From Streptomyces parvulus (lineage in GTDB: Bacteria; Actinomycetota; Actinomycetes; Streptomycetales; Streptomycetaceae), in the NCBI RefSeq assembly GCF_014648855.1, contig NZ_BMRX01000001.1, positions 496,001 through 560,000 on the forward strand: 64,000 nt of DNA. Direction: 5' to 3'. Below the pieces are notes generated by a model, which searched no databases, was not told where the DNA came from, and was given only the letters and a program-made list of their open reading frames with translations. Shown piece by piece: positions 1 to 8,914 of the stretch. Made by a program: the position numbers and the translations under genes. How positions within the stretch are numbered: position 1 is the stretch's first letter; each line of letters begins with the position of its first letter.

Positions 1-762
1 GGCGCCGCCATCCGCGAGCGGGTCGGCTACATGCCGGAGCACGACTGCCTGCCGCCCGACGTCTCGGCCACCGAGTTCGTCGTGCACATGGCCCGGATGT
101 CCGGCCTGCCGCCCACCGCCGCCCGCGAACGCACGGCCGACACCCTGCGCCACGTCGGCCTGTACGAGGAGCGCTACCGGCCCATCGGCGGCTACTCGAC
201 CGGCATGAAGCAGCGCGTGAAGCTCGCCCAGGCCCTGGTGCACGACCCCCAGCTGGTCTTCCTGGACGAGCCGACCAACGGCCTCGACCCGGTCGGCCGC
301 GACGAGATGCTCGGCCTCATCCGCCGCATCCACACCGACTTCGGCATCTCCGTCCTGGTCACCTCACACCTGCTGGGCGAGCTGGAACGCACCTGCGACC
401 ACGTCGTCGTCGTGGACGGCGGCAAGCTGCTGCGCTCCAGCTCCACGACGGACTTCACGCAGAGCACGACGACCCTCGCCATCGAGGTCACCGACACCGA
501 CGAGCACCCCGACGGCACCCGCGCGGTGCGCGAGGCGCTCGACGCCCGCGGAGTGGCCGTCCAGGACGGCAGCGGCCTGCCCGGCGCCGGCCACGTCCTG
601 CTGCTCACGGCGACCGGCGAGGAGACCTACGACCTGGTCCGGGACGTCATCGCCGACCTCGGCCTCGGCCTGGTGCGCATGGAGCAGCGCCGGCACCACA
701 TCGCGGAGGTCTTCAAGGACAGCGACGAAGCACGGAAGGAGGCGGTCGGCCATGGCAGCTGA
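1..762 (+). CDS. ABC transporter ATP-binding protein, 5' end outside window
   Basis: The reading frame is open from base 1, so the start and the Walker A motif lie upstream of the window. The visible 253 residues hold the signature-like stretch GYSTGMKQRVKLA, Walker B plus catalytic Glu (LVFLDEPTNGLDP) and the H-loop (VLVTSHLL), which is the layout of an exporter-type NBD. The stop overlaps the start of the next permease gene by 11 bases, so the two are translationally coupled. It is the first of two ATPases alternating with two ABC-2-type permeases on the plus strand. The substrate cannot be told from sequence. Confidence 0.93.
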   Translation, partial: GAAIRERVGYMPEHDCLPPDVSATEFVVHMARMSGLPPTAARERTADTLRHVGLYEERYRPIGGYSTGMKQRVKLAQALVHDPQLVFLDEPTNGLDPVGRDEMLGLIRRIHTDFGISVLVTSHLLGELERTCDHVVVVDGGKLLRSSSTTDFTQSTTTLAIEVTDTDEHPDGTRAVREALDARGVAVQDGSGLPGAGHVLLLTATGEETYDLVRDVIADLGLGLVRMEQRRHHIAEVFKDSDEARKEAVGHGS

Positions 763-1660
763 ACAGCCCACAGCCACGGTCCCGGGTGACCAGACCCGCA
801 TCCACAACATCGGCTACCGCAACTACGACGGCCCCCGCCTCGGCCGCGCCTACGCCCGCCGGTCGCTGTACTCGCAGTCCCTGCGCGGCGCCTACGGCCT
901 CGGCCGCTCGGCCAAGTCCAAGGTGCTGCCGATGCTGCTGTTCGTGGTGATGTGCCTGCCCGCGGCCATCATGGTCGCCGTCGCCGTCGCGACCAAGGCG
1001 AACGACCTGCCGCTGGACTACACCCGCTACGCGATCGTCCTCCAGGCCGTCATCAGCCTCTACGTCGCCTCGCAGGCCCCGCAGTCCGTCTCGCGCGACC
1101 TGCGCTTCAAGACCGTGCCGCTGTACTTCTCGCGGCCGATCGAGACCGCCGACTACGTCCGCGCCAAGTACGCGGCGCTGTCCTCGGCCCTGTTCATCCT
1201 CACCGCGGCACCGCTGCTGGTGCTCTACGTCGGCGCGCTGCTCGCCAAACTCGACTTCGCGGACCAGACCAAGGGGTTCGCCCAGGGACTCGTCTCCGTG
1301 GCACTGCTCTCGCTGCTCTTCGCCGGGCTCGGCCTGGTCGTCGCCTCGGTCACGCCGCGCCGCGGCTTCGGCATCGCGGCCGTCATCGCCGTCCTGACCA
1401 TCACCTACGGCGCGGTCTCCACGCTCCAGGCCATCGCCGACGTCCAGGGCAGCTCCGGAGCCGTCGCCTGGATCGGGCTCTTCTCGCCCATCACCCTCAT
1501 CGACGGGGTGCAGTCCGCCTTCCTGGGCGCCACCTCGGCTTTCCCGGGCGGCGTCGGCCCGAGCAACGGCGAGGGACTGGTCTTCGTCCTCGTCACCCTG
1601 GGCCTGATCGCCGGCACCTACGGCCTGCTGATGCGCCGCTACAAGAAGGTGGGACTGTGA
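752..1660 (+). CDS. ABC-2 type transporter permease
   Basis: This 302-aa protein has a soluble N-terminal stretch of about 65 residues and then about six hydrophobic segments (first near residues 62-80, last near 275-295). It should form the membrane pore for one of the neighbouring ATPases. It contains the phrase YFSRPIETADYVRAKY, typical of ABC-2 permeases that act with CcmA-like ATPases. The start overlaps the preceding ATPase and its stop overlaps the GTG of the next ATPase, so it is inside one operon. The substrate is unknown. Confidence 0.88.
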   Translation: MAAEQPTATVPGDQTRIHNIGYRNYDGPRLGRAYARRSLYSQSLRGAYGLGRSAKSKVLPMLLFVVMCLPAAIMVAVAVATKANDLPLDYTRYAIVLQAVISLYVASQAPQSVSRDLRFKTVPLYFSRPIETADYVRAKYAALSSALFILTAAPLLVLYVGALLAKLDFADQTKGFAQGLVSVALLSLLFAGLGLVVASVTPRRGFGIAAVIAVLTITYGAVSTLQAIADVQGSSGAVAWIGLFSPITLIDGVQSAFLGATSAFPGGVGPSNGEGLVFVLVTLGLIAGTYGLLMRRYKKVGL

Positions 1661-2568
1661 GCACCCTCAGCATCGACCACGTCTCGCGCTGGTTCGGCAA
1701 CGTGGTCGCGGTCAACGACATCACCATGACGATCGGCCCCGGCGTCACCGGCCTCCTCGGCCCCAACGGCGCGGGCAAGTCCACCCTCATCAACATGATG
1801 GGCGGCTTCCTCGCCCCCTCCACCGGCAGCGTCACCCTCGACGGCAGGCCGGTCTGGCGCAACGAGGCCATCTACAAGCACATCGGGATCGTCCCCGAGC
1901 GCGAGGCGATGTACGACTTCCTCACCGGCCGCGAGTTCGTCCTGGCCAACGCCGAGCTGCACGGCCTGGGCGCCAAGGCCGCCCAGGAGGCACTCGCCAC
2001 GGTGGAGATGGAGTACGCGCAGGACCGGAAGATCGCCACGTACTCCAAGGGCATGCGGCAGCGCGTCAAGATGGCCTCCGCCCTCGTGCACCAGCCGTCG
2101 CTGCTGCTGCTCGACGAGCCGTTCAACGGCATGGACCCGCGGCAGCGCATGCAGCTGATGGACCTGCTGCGGCGCATGGGCGACGAGGGACGCACGGTGC
2201 TGTTCTCCTCGCACATCCTCGAAGAGGTGGAGCAGCTCGCCTGGCACATCGAGGTGATCGTCGCCGGACGCCACGCGGCCAGCGGCGACTTCCGCAAGAT
2301 CCGCCGTCTGATGACCGACCGGCCCCACCGCTACCTGGTGCGCTCCAGCGACGACCGGGCCCTCGCCGCGGCGCTGATCGCCGACCCGTCGACGTCCGGC
2401 ATCGAGGTCGACCTCGCCGAGGGCGCGCTGCGCGTGCAGGCCGTCGACTTCGGACGGTTCACCGCCCTGCTGCCCAAGGTCGCCCGCGACCACGGCATCC
2501 GGCTGCTCACGGTCTCGCCGTCCGACGAGTCCCTCGAGTCCGTCTTCTCGTATCTCGTCGCGGCGTAG
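1657..2568 (+). CDS. ABC transporter ATP-binding protein
   Basis: A complete 303-aa ATPase. Walker A is GPNGAGKST near residue 36, the signature region is YSKGMRQRVKMA, Walker B is LLLLDEPFNGMDP, and the H-loop is VLFSSHILEE; the last 80 residues form the C-terminal extension common to drug or antibiotic exporter ATPases. The GTG start shares GTGA with the stop of the upstream permease. An open frame continues upstream but only as an antisense-like shadow, so GTG 1657 is the start. It probably pairs with the permease that follows 11 bases downstream. Confidence 0.92.
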   Translation: MSTLSIDHVSRWFGNVVAVNDITMTIGPGVTGLLGPNGAGKSTLINMMGGFLAPSTGSVTLDGRPVWRNEAIYKHIGIVPEREAMYDFLTGREFVLANAELHGLGAKAAQEALATVEMEYAQDRKIATYSKGMRQRVKMASALVHQPSLLLLDEPFNGMDPRQRMQLMDLLRRMGDEGRTVLFSSHILEEVEQLAWHIEVIVAGRHAASGDFRKIRRLMTDRPHRYLVRSSDDRALAAALIADPSTSGIEVDLAEGALRVQAVDFGRFTALLPKVARDHGIRLLTVSPSDESLESVFSYLVAA

Positions 2569-2579
2569 GAGGCCGAAGA

Positions 2580-3299
2580 ATGTACGACCCCACAGTCGCC
2601 CGGCTCACCTACCGGGCCCTGCTCGGCCGGCGCCGGGCCCTCATCCTCGGCGCGCTCCCCCTGCTGCTGCTCGTCATCGCCGTGGCGGTGCGCGCGCTCG
2701 CCGGGGCCGACGACCAGACCGCGGCGGACGTGCTGGGCGGGTTCGCCCTGGCCACCATGGTGCCGATCATCGGCGTCATCGCCGGTACCGGTGCGATCGG
2801 TCCCGAGATCGACGACGGCTCGGTGGTGTACCTGCTGTCCAAGCCGATCAAGCGGCCGACCATCATCTTCACCAAGCTGATCGTCGCCATAGCGGTGACG
2901 ATGGTCTTCTCCGCCGTGCCCACGCTCCTCGCCGGCCTGATCCTCAACGGCAACGGCCAGCAGGTCGCCGTCGCCTACACGATCGCCGCGCTGGTCGCCT
3001 CCATCGCGTACGCCGCGCTGTTCCTGCTGCTGGGCACGGTGTCCCGGCACGCGGTGGTCTTCGGGCTCGTCTACGCCCTCGTCTGGGAGGCGCTGTTCGG
3101 CTCCCTGGTGCCGGGCGCCCGCACGCTGAGCGTCCAGCAGTGGTCCCTGGCGGTCGCCCAGAAGGTCGCCGACGGAAACCTGGTGACCTCCGACGTCGGT
3201 CTGCCGACGGCCACGGCACTGCTGGTGGGCGTGACCGTGCTCGCCACCTGGTACGCGGGCCAGAAGCTGAGGTCGCTGACGCTCGCCGGGGAGGAGTGA
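2580..3299 (+). CDS. ABC-2 type transporter permease
   Basis: 239 aa with about six membrane segments (first near residues 20-38, last near 215-230) and the conserved ABC-2 phrase VYLLSKPIKRPTIIFTK between helices 2 and 3. It lies 11 bases after the second ATPase, with AGGAGGCCGAAGA just before the ATG as ribosome binding site. It closes the four-gene exporter operon; the next gene begins after a 128-base gap. Confidence 0.88.
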   Translation: MYDPTVARLTYRALLGRRRALILGALPLLLLVIAVAVRALAGADDQTAADVLGGFALATMVPIIGVIAGTGAIGPEIDDGSVVYLLSKPIKRPTIIFTKLIVAIAVTMVFSAVPTLLAGLILNGNGQQVAVAYTIAALVASIAYAALFLLLGTVSRHAVVFGLVYALVWEALFGSLVPGARTLSVQQWSLAVAQKVADGNLVTSDVGLPTATALLVGVTVLATWYAGQKLRSLTLAGEE

Positions 3300-3427
3300 G
3301 CCCACCCGGGAGCCGGCGGGCCTCAGACGGGACATGACCTGACGAGGCCTTCACCCCGGCCCGGGCACACTGGGCCGGTAGGAGCACGGGAACCAGACGG
3401 AGGAAGCGGCGGATCGGGAGGACCGGA

Positions 3428-3727
3428 ATGACGGGCCAGACACCTCAGCAGGACGGGCACGGACGGCCGCGGGACGACGCCGGTGAAGCCACCCGGGACG
3501 ACTCGGGACACACCGGGCGGAGCTCCGGTGACGACGCCTGGGACGGCCTGGTCCTGGACGAGGAGTTCGTGCGCGAGGCCGGCACCGCCGAGCCCTCTGC
3601 CCGCGCCCGGATGCTGGCGGCCCGCTGGCGCCGCGAGAAGCCGGAGCCGCAGCCGTGGCGCTCCGACGAGCCGCCCGCCGGCTGGTTCTTCAGCAAGGGC
3701 AGACGCCGCAGGTGGCGCCGCGGCTGA
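3428..3727 (+). CDS. small conserved hypothetical protein, charged
   Basis: 99 aa, preceded by GGGAGGACCGG as a good ribosome binding site. The N-terminal half is acidic and polar (disordered, rich in D, G and T), the middle carries LDEEFVREA and SARARMLAARWR, and the tail ends in a basic cluster GRRRRWRRG. No signal peptide or membrane helix. I recognise no domain. Its helix with Ala/Arg repeats and basic tail could bind nucleic acid or membrane, but this is inference only. The adjacent ABC operon ends 128 bases upstream. Confidence 0.7.
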   Translation: MTGQTPQQDGHGRPRDDAGEATRDDSGHTGRSSGDDAWDGLVLDEEFVREAGTAEPSARARMLAARWRREKPEPQPWRSDEPPAGWFFSKGRRRRWRRG

Positions 3728-3967
3728 CGAGGCGTATGTCCGGCTTTATTCGGTGGCGCCCGGCTTTCCGCGGCGGCATGGTGGTGGATGCACGAGGCCG
3801 GGCGGCGCCGGCGCATCGGGCGGCCGCTTCGAGCACGCGGGACGCCTCGCGTGGGCCGACCGACGGGGACGTCGGCGCCGTCCGGCTCGTGGCTCCGGCC
3901 GGGGCCGGACCTACCTGCCGGCTCTCGGGCTCAGACCTCCGTGGAGCCTCGGGCCCATGGCTCCGGG

Positions 3968-4810
3968 TCAGGCCGACAGGCGCTCCAGGACGACCGCGAT
4001 GCCGTCGTCGTCGTTCGACGAGGTGACCTCGTCGGCCACCGACTTCAGCTCCTCGTGGGCATTGGCCATCGCCACGCCGTGAGCGGCCCAGCCGAACATC
4101 GGGATGTCGTTGGGCATGTCGCCGAAGGCGATCGTGTCCGCCGCCTTCAGTCCCAGCCGACGGGCCGCCAGCGACAGCCCGGTCGCCTTGGAGAGCCCGA
4201 GGGGGAGCAGCTCGACGATGCCCGCGCCGGCCATGGTGACCGTGACGAAACCGCCGGCGGTGCGCCGGGCGGCCTCGGCCAGTTCGTCGTCCGACAGGGT
4301 CGGATGCTGGATGTAGATCTTGTTCAGCGGCGCCGACCACAGGTCGGAGGCGTCGGTGAAGGGCACCGCGGGGAGGTCGCCCCCGACCTCGTACCCGGGG
4401 CCGACGAGCACGTCGCCGTCCAGCCCGTCGCGGCTCGCCGCCAGGTACAGCGGCCCGGTCTCCGCCTCGATCTTGGCCAGTGCCACCCCGGCCAGCTGGC
4501 GGTCCAGCGTGACCGAGGTCAGCAGCCGGTGCTCCCCGGCGTGGTAGACCTGCGCGCCCTGGCCGCAGACGGCGAGGCCGTCGTAGCCGAGGTCGTCGAG
4601 GATGTGCCGGGTCCACGGGACCGCGCGGCCGGTCACCACGATGTGGGCGGCGCCCGCCGCGGTGGCGGCGGCGAGCGCGTCCCGGGTGCGCCCCGAGATC
4701 GTGTCGTCGCCGCGCAGCAGCGTGCCGTCGAGGTCGGTCGCGACCAGCCGGTACGGGAAGGTGCCGGCGGCCCCGGTGACGGGACCCGTGGCGGAGGCGG
4801 TGTCGCTCAC
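3968..4810 (-). CDS. HAD-superfamily hydrolase, Cof-type phosphatase
   Basis: 280 aa, cytoplasmic. HAD motif I is ATDLDGTLL (nucleophile and acid Asp near residues 26-28), motif II is VVTGR, and the C-terminal motif IV is [11 protein letters not shown]; the cap between them is of the type II Cof kind, so it should dephosphorylate small sugar or cofactor phosphates with Mg2+. The start is GTG at 4810 because it shares GTGA with the serS stop; a longer open frame upstream lies inside serS. It is probably co-transcribed with serS. Confidence 0.9.
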   Translation of the reverse strand: MSDTASATGPVTGAAGTFPYRLVATDLDGTLLRGDDTISGRTRDALAAATAAGAAHIVVTGRAVPWTRHILDDLGYDGLAVCGQGAQVYHAGEHRLLTSVTLDRQLAGVALAKIEAETGPLYLAASRDGLDGDVLVGPGYEVGGDLPAVPFTDASDLWSAPLNKIYIQHPTLSDDELAEAARRTAGGFVTVTMAGAGIVELLPLGLSKATGLSLAARRLGLKAADTIAFGDMPNDIPMFGWAAHGVAMANAHEELKSVADEVTSSNDDDGIAVVLERLSA

Positions 4811-6084
4811 TTCTTCACCGGCTCCAAGACCTCCCGGCCGCCCAGGTACGGACGGAGCACCTCGGGTACGCGCACCGAGCCGTCGGCCAGCTGGTGGTTC
4901 TCCAGGATCGCCACGATCGTGCGCGGGACGGCGCACAGCGTGCCGTTGAGCGTGGCCAGCGGGCGCACCTTCCGGTCCTCGCGGACGCGGATCGACAGCC
5001 GGCGGGACTGGAACTCGGTGCAGTCCGAGGTCGAGGTCAGCTCGCGGTACTTGCCCTGGGTCGGGATCCACGCCTCGCAGTCGTACTTGCGCGCGGCCGA
5101 GGAGCCCAGGTCGGCGGAGGCGACGTCGATGACGCGGAACGGCAGCTCCAGTGACGTCAGCCACTGCTTCTCCCATTCCAGCAGGCGCTGGTGCTCGGCC
5201 TGCGAGTCCTCGGGGAGGACGTAGGAGAACATCTCGACCTTGTCGAACTGGTGCACGCGGAAGATGCCGCGGGTGTCCTTGCCGTGCGAGCCCGCCTCGC
5301 GGCGGAAGCAGGGCGAGAAGCCGGCGTAGCGCAGCGGCAGGCGTTCGGCGTCGAGGATCTCGTCCATGTGGTACGCGGCGAGGGGGACCTCGGAGGTGCC
5401 GACCAGGTACAGGTCGTCCTTGTCGAGGTGGTAGACGTCCTGGGCGGCCTGGCCGAGGAAGCCGGTGCCGGCCATCGACTGCGGGCGGACCAGGGCCGGG
5501 GTCAGCATCGGCGTGAAGCCGGCGGCCGTGGCCTGCGCGATCGCCGCGTTGACCAGGGCCAGCTCCAGGAGCGCGCCGACGCCGGTCAGGAAGTAGAAGC
5601 GCGAGCCGGAGACCTTGGCGCCGCGCTCCACGTCGATGGCGCCGAGCAGCTGGCCCAGCTCCAGGTGGTCGCGGGGCTCGAAGCCCTCGGCCGCGAAGTC
5701 GCGGTGCGTGCCGTGGGTCTCCAGCGTGACGAAGTCCTCCTCGCCGCCGACGGGGACGTCGGGGTGGACGAGGTTGCCGAGTCGCTGGAGCAGCTGCTGG
5801 GTCTCGGCGTCGGCCGCGTCGCGCTCGGCGTCGGCGGTCTTGACGTCGGTCTTCAGCTGTTCGGCGCGCTTCAGCAGCTCGGCCTTCTCGTCGCCGGAGG
5901 CCTTGCCGATGAGCTTGCCGAGGCCCTTCTGCTCGGCGCGCAGCTCGTCGAAGCGGACGCCGGACGACCTGCGCCGCTCGTCGGCGGAGAGGAGGGAGTC
6001 GACGAGCGCGACGTCCTCTCCACGGGCACGCTGGGAGGCGCGCACACGGTCGGGGTCCTCACGGAGCAGGCGAAGGTCAATCAC
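4807..6084 (-). CDS. serS: Seryl-tRNA synthetase
   Basis: Charges tRNA-Ser with serine in the cytoplasm. The 425-aa product starts with [18 protein letters not shown], the usual N-terminus of bacterial SerRS, then a long coiled-coil arm (about residues 30-105) that grips the tRNA-Ser variable arm, and the class II core. Motif 2 is [20 protein letters not shown] near residue 260 and motif 3 is near residue 380 ([11 protein letters not shown]). The GTG at 6084 is chosen on this homology; 63 upstream in-frame codons are not conserved-looking. Three tRNA-Ser genes lie in the same window. Confidence 0.97.
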   Translation of the reverse strand: MIDLRLLREDPDRVRASQRARGEDVALVDSLLSADERRRSSGVRFDELRAEQKGLGKLIGKASGDEKAELLKRAEQLKTDVKTADAERDAADAETQQLLQRLGNLVHPDVPVGGEEDFVTLETHGTHRDFAAEGFEPRDHLELGQLLGAIDVERGAKVSGSRFYFLTGVGALLELALVNAAIAQATAAGFTPMLTPALVRPQSMAGTGFLGQAAQDVYHLDKDDLYLVGTSEVPLAAYHMDEILDAERLPLRYAGFSPCFRREAGSHGKDTRGIFRVHQFDKVEMFSYVLPEDSQAEHQRLLEWEKQWLTSLELPFRVIDVASADLGSSAARKYDCEAWIPTQGKYRELTSTSDCTEFQSRRLSIRVREDRKVRPLATLNGTLCAVPRTIVAILENHQLADGSVRVPEVLRPYLGGREVLEPVKK

Positions 6085-6285
6085 GCGGTCAAGGCTACCG
6101 GTGTGCGGTGACGGGTCTCGACCCACTATTGCCGAACGCCCGCCCCGGGCTTCGCCGGGCCGGTCAATGAAAAGCCGCGGGATCCCCGGAACGAGGCACC
6201 GGGGTGACGTCGAGTTGACCCGATTCCCTTGTGGAGAACGGGACTTGGGGCGGCGCTGTCCACAGGAATCCACAGCCGGGAAAAG

Positions 6286-6294
6286 TTATCCACA
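6286..6294 (+). promoter_or_regulatory. DnaA box, exact TTATCCACA
   Basis: Exact match to the classical 9-mer DnaA-binding sequence, inside the serS-pheA cluster. Confidence 0.7.
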
Positions 6295-6545
6295 GGCTGT
6301 GCGAAAGATCTGTGGACTCAGGGAAGTGATCATTCCTGATTTCTGGAGGCGGGCTCCCCAAACCCTCCACGTCCGCCCTTTCGAGTGGAAACGGGGCACC
6401 GGGTGTCACTCCGGAGTATGGGGTGCGAGAAACAGGTGGACGAGGGGTGATCTGGTCCCCTGTGGACGGACTAAGGGGCTGTAGGGGGATTTGTCGACTG
6501 AATGCCCATCTGTTGTCGACTTGTCCCCAGGTCGAGAAGCTGACC

Positions 6546-6554
6546 TGTGGATAA
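6546..6554 (-). promoter_or_regulatory. DnaA box, exact TTATCCACA on minus strand
   Basis: Plus-strand reading TGTGGATAA. It lies 4 bases from the next exact box in the same orientation, a start-to-start spacing of 13 bases that would favour cooperative binding. Confidence 0.7.
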
Positions 6555-6558
6555 CTTC

Positions 6559-6567
6559 TGTGGACAA
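6559..6567 (-). promoter_or_regulatory. DnaA box, exact TTGTCCACA on minus strand
   Basis: Plus-strand reading TGTGGACAA. TTGTCCACA is the form preferred by Streptomyces DnaA at oriC. Confidence 0.7.
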
Positions 6568-6601
6568 CGAAAATCAGCAGGTAGGACCGGTCGGTCCGTC
6601 C

Positions 6602-7534
6602 TCAGAACCGGCCGTCCTGGCAGCGCGCCACCCAGTCCGCGGCCGCCACGAACGCCTCGTCCGAGGTGCCGGGCCGCAGCGCGTCCACGTCCGAGACCTC
6701 GACCTCCGCGCGCGGATACGAGCCGAGGTAGCGCACCTGGAGGCAGCTCCGCTTCAGGCCCATCAGCGCGTCGGCCACCCGGCGGTCGGAGATGTGGCCC
6801 TCGGCGTCGATGCAGAAGCAGTAGTTGCCGATGCCCGCGCCGGTGGGCCGGGACTGGAGCAGCATCAGGTTGACGCCCCGGGTGGCGAACTCGCCCAGCA
6901 GGTCGCGCAGGCCGCCGGGGTGGTCGTCCCGCTGCCAGAGGACCACGGACGTCTTGTCCGCGCCGGTCGGCGCGGCGGGCCGGGCCGGGCGGCCCACCAG
7001 CACGAAGCGCGTCTGCGCGTTCTCCGCGTCGTGGATGTCGGCCTCCAGCACCTCGAGACCGTAGCGGGCCGCGGCGAACTCGCCGGCGAAGGCGGCGTCG
7101 TACCGCCCCTCCTGGACCAGGCGGGCGCCGTCCGCGTTCGAAGCGGCGGACTCCCAGGCGACGTCCGGGAGGTGGGCCTTGAGCCAGTTGCGGACCTGCG
7201 GCTGGGCGGCCGGGTGGGCGGTGACCGTCTTGATGTCGGACAGCTTGGTGCCGGGGCGGACCAGCAGGGCGAAGGTGATGGAGAGCAGCACCTCGCGGTA
7301 GATCATCAGGGGCTGGCCGGCGACCAGTTCGTCGAGGGTGGTGGTGATGCCGCCCTCCACCGAGTTCTCGATCGGCACGAACGCGGCCTCGGCCTCGCCG
7401 GTGCGCACCGCGTCGAGCGCGGACTGCACGGAAACGTACGGAACGAGTTCCCGGGTCGCCGTCTCCGGAAGTGTGCGCAGGGCGACTTCGGTGAAGGTGC
7501 CTTCAGGGCCGAGATACGCGTAACTGGCTGGCAT
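6602..7534 (-). CDS. pheA: Prephenate dehydratase
   Basis: Converts prephenate to phenylpyruvate in phenylalanine synthesis. 310 aa with an N-terminal dehydratase domain (about residues 3-185, beginning YLGPEGTFTEVAL, with the catalytic TRF motif in NAQTRFVLVG) and a C-terminal ACT regulatory domain (about residues 200-280) whose LQSRPTG replaces the usual ESRP phenylalanine-binding stretch. No chorismate mutase domain is fused, as usual in actinobacteria. The next upstream gene, dtpA, ends 97 bases away; the DnaA-box cluster lies downstream. Confidence 0.95.
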   Translation of the reverse strand: MPASYAYLGPEGTFTEVALRTLPETATRELVPYVSVQSALDAVRTGEAEAAFVPIENSVEGGITTTLDELVAGQPLMIYREVLLSITFALLVRPGTKLSDIKTVTAHPAAQPQVRNWLKAHLPDVAWESAASNADGARLVQEGRYDAAFAGEFAAARYGLEVLEADIHDAENAQTRFVLVGRPARPAAPTGADKTSVVLWQRDDHPGGLRDLLGEFATRGVNLMLLQSRPTGAGIGNYCFCIDAEGHISDRRVADALMGLKRSCLQVRYLGSYPRAEVEVSDVDALRPGTSDEAFVAAADWVARCQDGRF

Positions 7535-7631
7535 GTCCTCACCCTAATGCGACCGGGGAGACGCGGCTCACGTGTCTCACGAGGGCCCCTCGCGCGGGTG
7601 AGAACCGCCGACTTTCCGGCCCGGCCCGTTC

Positions 7632-8906
7632 CTATCCCTCCAGCAGCCGCTGCCCCACGTACTCGCCCTCCGCCGCCCCGCCCGGCACCGCGAACAGGCC
7701 GCTCGCCTCGTGCCGGATGAACTGCGACAGCGCGTCGCCCCGGTCCAGTTTGCGCTGCACGGGGACGAAGCCGCGCAGCGGATCGGCCTGCCAGCAGATG
7801 AAGAGCAGGCCCGCGTCCGGGACGCCGTCCGCGTCGAAGCCGTCGTGGTACGAGAAGGGGCGCCGGACCATGGCCGCGCCGCCGTTCTGGTCGGGGCGGG
7901 TGATGCGGGCGTGCGCGTTGATCGGAACGACCGGGCTCCCGGACGCGTCCGTCTTCTCCAGGTCCATCTCGGTCGTCTCACCGCCGCCGGACAGCGGCGC
8001 GCCGTCCGACTTCCGGCGGCCGATGACGTCCTCCTGGCCCTTGAGGGAGAGCTTCTCCCAGTCGTCGAGGAGCATCCGGATGCGGCGTACGACGGCGTAG
8101 GAGCCGTTGGCCATCCAGTCCCGCTCGCCCTTCCCCGGCTCCTCGGGGACGAAGATCCGCCGGTCGAAGTCGGCCTCGGACGGCTTCGGGTTGCGGGTGC
8201 CGTCGATCTGGCCCATGAGGTTGCGTGTCGTCATGGGGCGGGCGGTGGCGCCCGGTGACCGGTTGAAGCCGTTCATCTGCCAGCGGAGACGGGCGGCGGA
8301 TCCGGCGTCGCGCTGAATGGTGCGCAGGGCGTGGAAGGCGACCAGGGAGTCGTCCGCCCCGATCTGCACCCACAGGTCGCCGTTGCTGCGGTTCTTGTCG
8401 AGGTGGTCGGAGGAGAAGTCGGGGAGCGGGTCGAGGGCGACGGGACGCTGTCCGTCCAGGCCGGTCCGGCCGAAGAAGCTGTGCCCGAAGCCGAAGGTGA
8501 CGGTCAGCGAGGAGGGGCCCGAGTCCCGCGCCACGTCCGTGTCACGGGTGCCGGCCGGCTCGCCCGCCATGAGTCGCCGGGCCGTGTCGGACCAGCGGCG
8601 CAGCAGCGCGGCGGCCTCCTTGCGGCCGGCGCCCGCCGCCAGGTCGAAGGCGACGAGATGACCGCAGGCCTGCATGGGGTCGGTGATGCCGGGCTGATGT
8701 TTCCCGTGAAACATCGCCCGCGCGCTGCCCAGCGAGGTGAGCGGGTCGGCCGCCGAGGTGGGGGCGGCGGCGTAGCCGGTGGCGCCGCCGGCCGCGCCGA
8801 GTACGAGTCCCGTGGCACCGGCGGTGCCGAGCAGCCGCCGGCGCGAGATGCCCTCGCGGGCGGCGGCCTCGGGGTCCGGGACGTGCGGGGTGGACTGGTC
8901 AGGCAT
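7632..8906 (-). CDS. dtpA: Dye-decolorising haem peroxidase, Tat-exported
   Basis: 424 aa. The N-terminus carries a Tat signal (SRRRLLG at residues 21-27 followed by a hydrophobic Ala/Gly stretch), so it is exported folded with haem. The DyP motif GQIDGTRNPKP near residue 234 supplies the distal Asp, and HARITRP near residue 330 the proximal His. ATG 8906 is chosen because it precedes the Tat signal; the open frame before it lies over the next gene. It sits 8 bases after the CopC-CopD gene in the copper cluster. In S. lividans DtpA is linked to copper delivery to the radical copper oxidase GlxA (established knowledge). Confidence 0.93.
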   Translation of the reverse strand: MPDQSTPHVPDPEAAAREGISRRRLLGTAGATGLVLGAAGGATGYAAAPTSAADPLTSLGSARAMFHGKHQPGITDPMQACGHLVAFDLAAGAGRKEAAALLRRWSDTARRLMAGEPAGTRDTDVARDSGPSSLTVTFGFGHSFFGRTGLDGQRPVALDPLPDFSSDHLDKNRSNGDLWVQIGADDSLVAFHALRTIQRDAGSAARLRWQMNGFNRSPGATARPMTTRNLMGQIDGTRNPKPSEADFDRRIFVPEEPGKGERDWMANGSYAVVRRIRMLLDDWEKLSLKGQEDVIGRRKSDGAPLSGGGETTEMDLEKTDASGSPVVPINAHARITRPDQNGGAAMVRRPFSYHDGFDADGVPDAGLLFICWQADPLRGFVPVQRKLDRGDALSQFIRHEASGLFAVPGGAAEGEYVGQRLLEG

Positions 8907-8914
8907 GGTGCGGT

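Larger units (their letters stand above)
6085..6601. other. 517-bp intergenic region with a DnaA-box-like cluster
   Basis: No credible gene. Between 6230 and 6567 the DNA is richer in A+T than its neighbours and carries repeated TGTGGA/TCCACA cores. Three 9-mers match DnaA-box consensus exactly: TTATCCACA at 6286-6294, its complement at 6546-6554, and the complement of TTGTCCACA at 6559-6567. One-mismatch copies are at 6230-6238, 6256-6264 and 6521-6529; weaker ones at 6266-6274, 6311-6319 and 6461-6469. The region also has to hold the serS promoter. dnaA and dnaN are not adjacent, so this is not oriC itself; a DnaA-titration or regulatory site is the better guess. Confidence 0.75.

Noticed and set aside
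6230-6567. Chromosomal replication origin (oriC)
   Set aside because: Flanked by serS and pheA rather than dnaA and dnaN, and the cluster is smaller than Streptomyces oriC.
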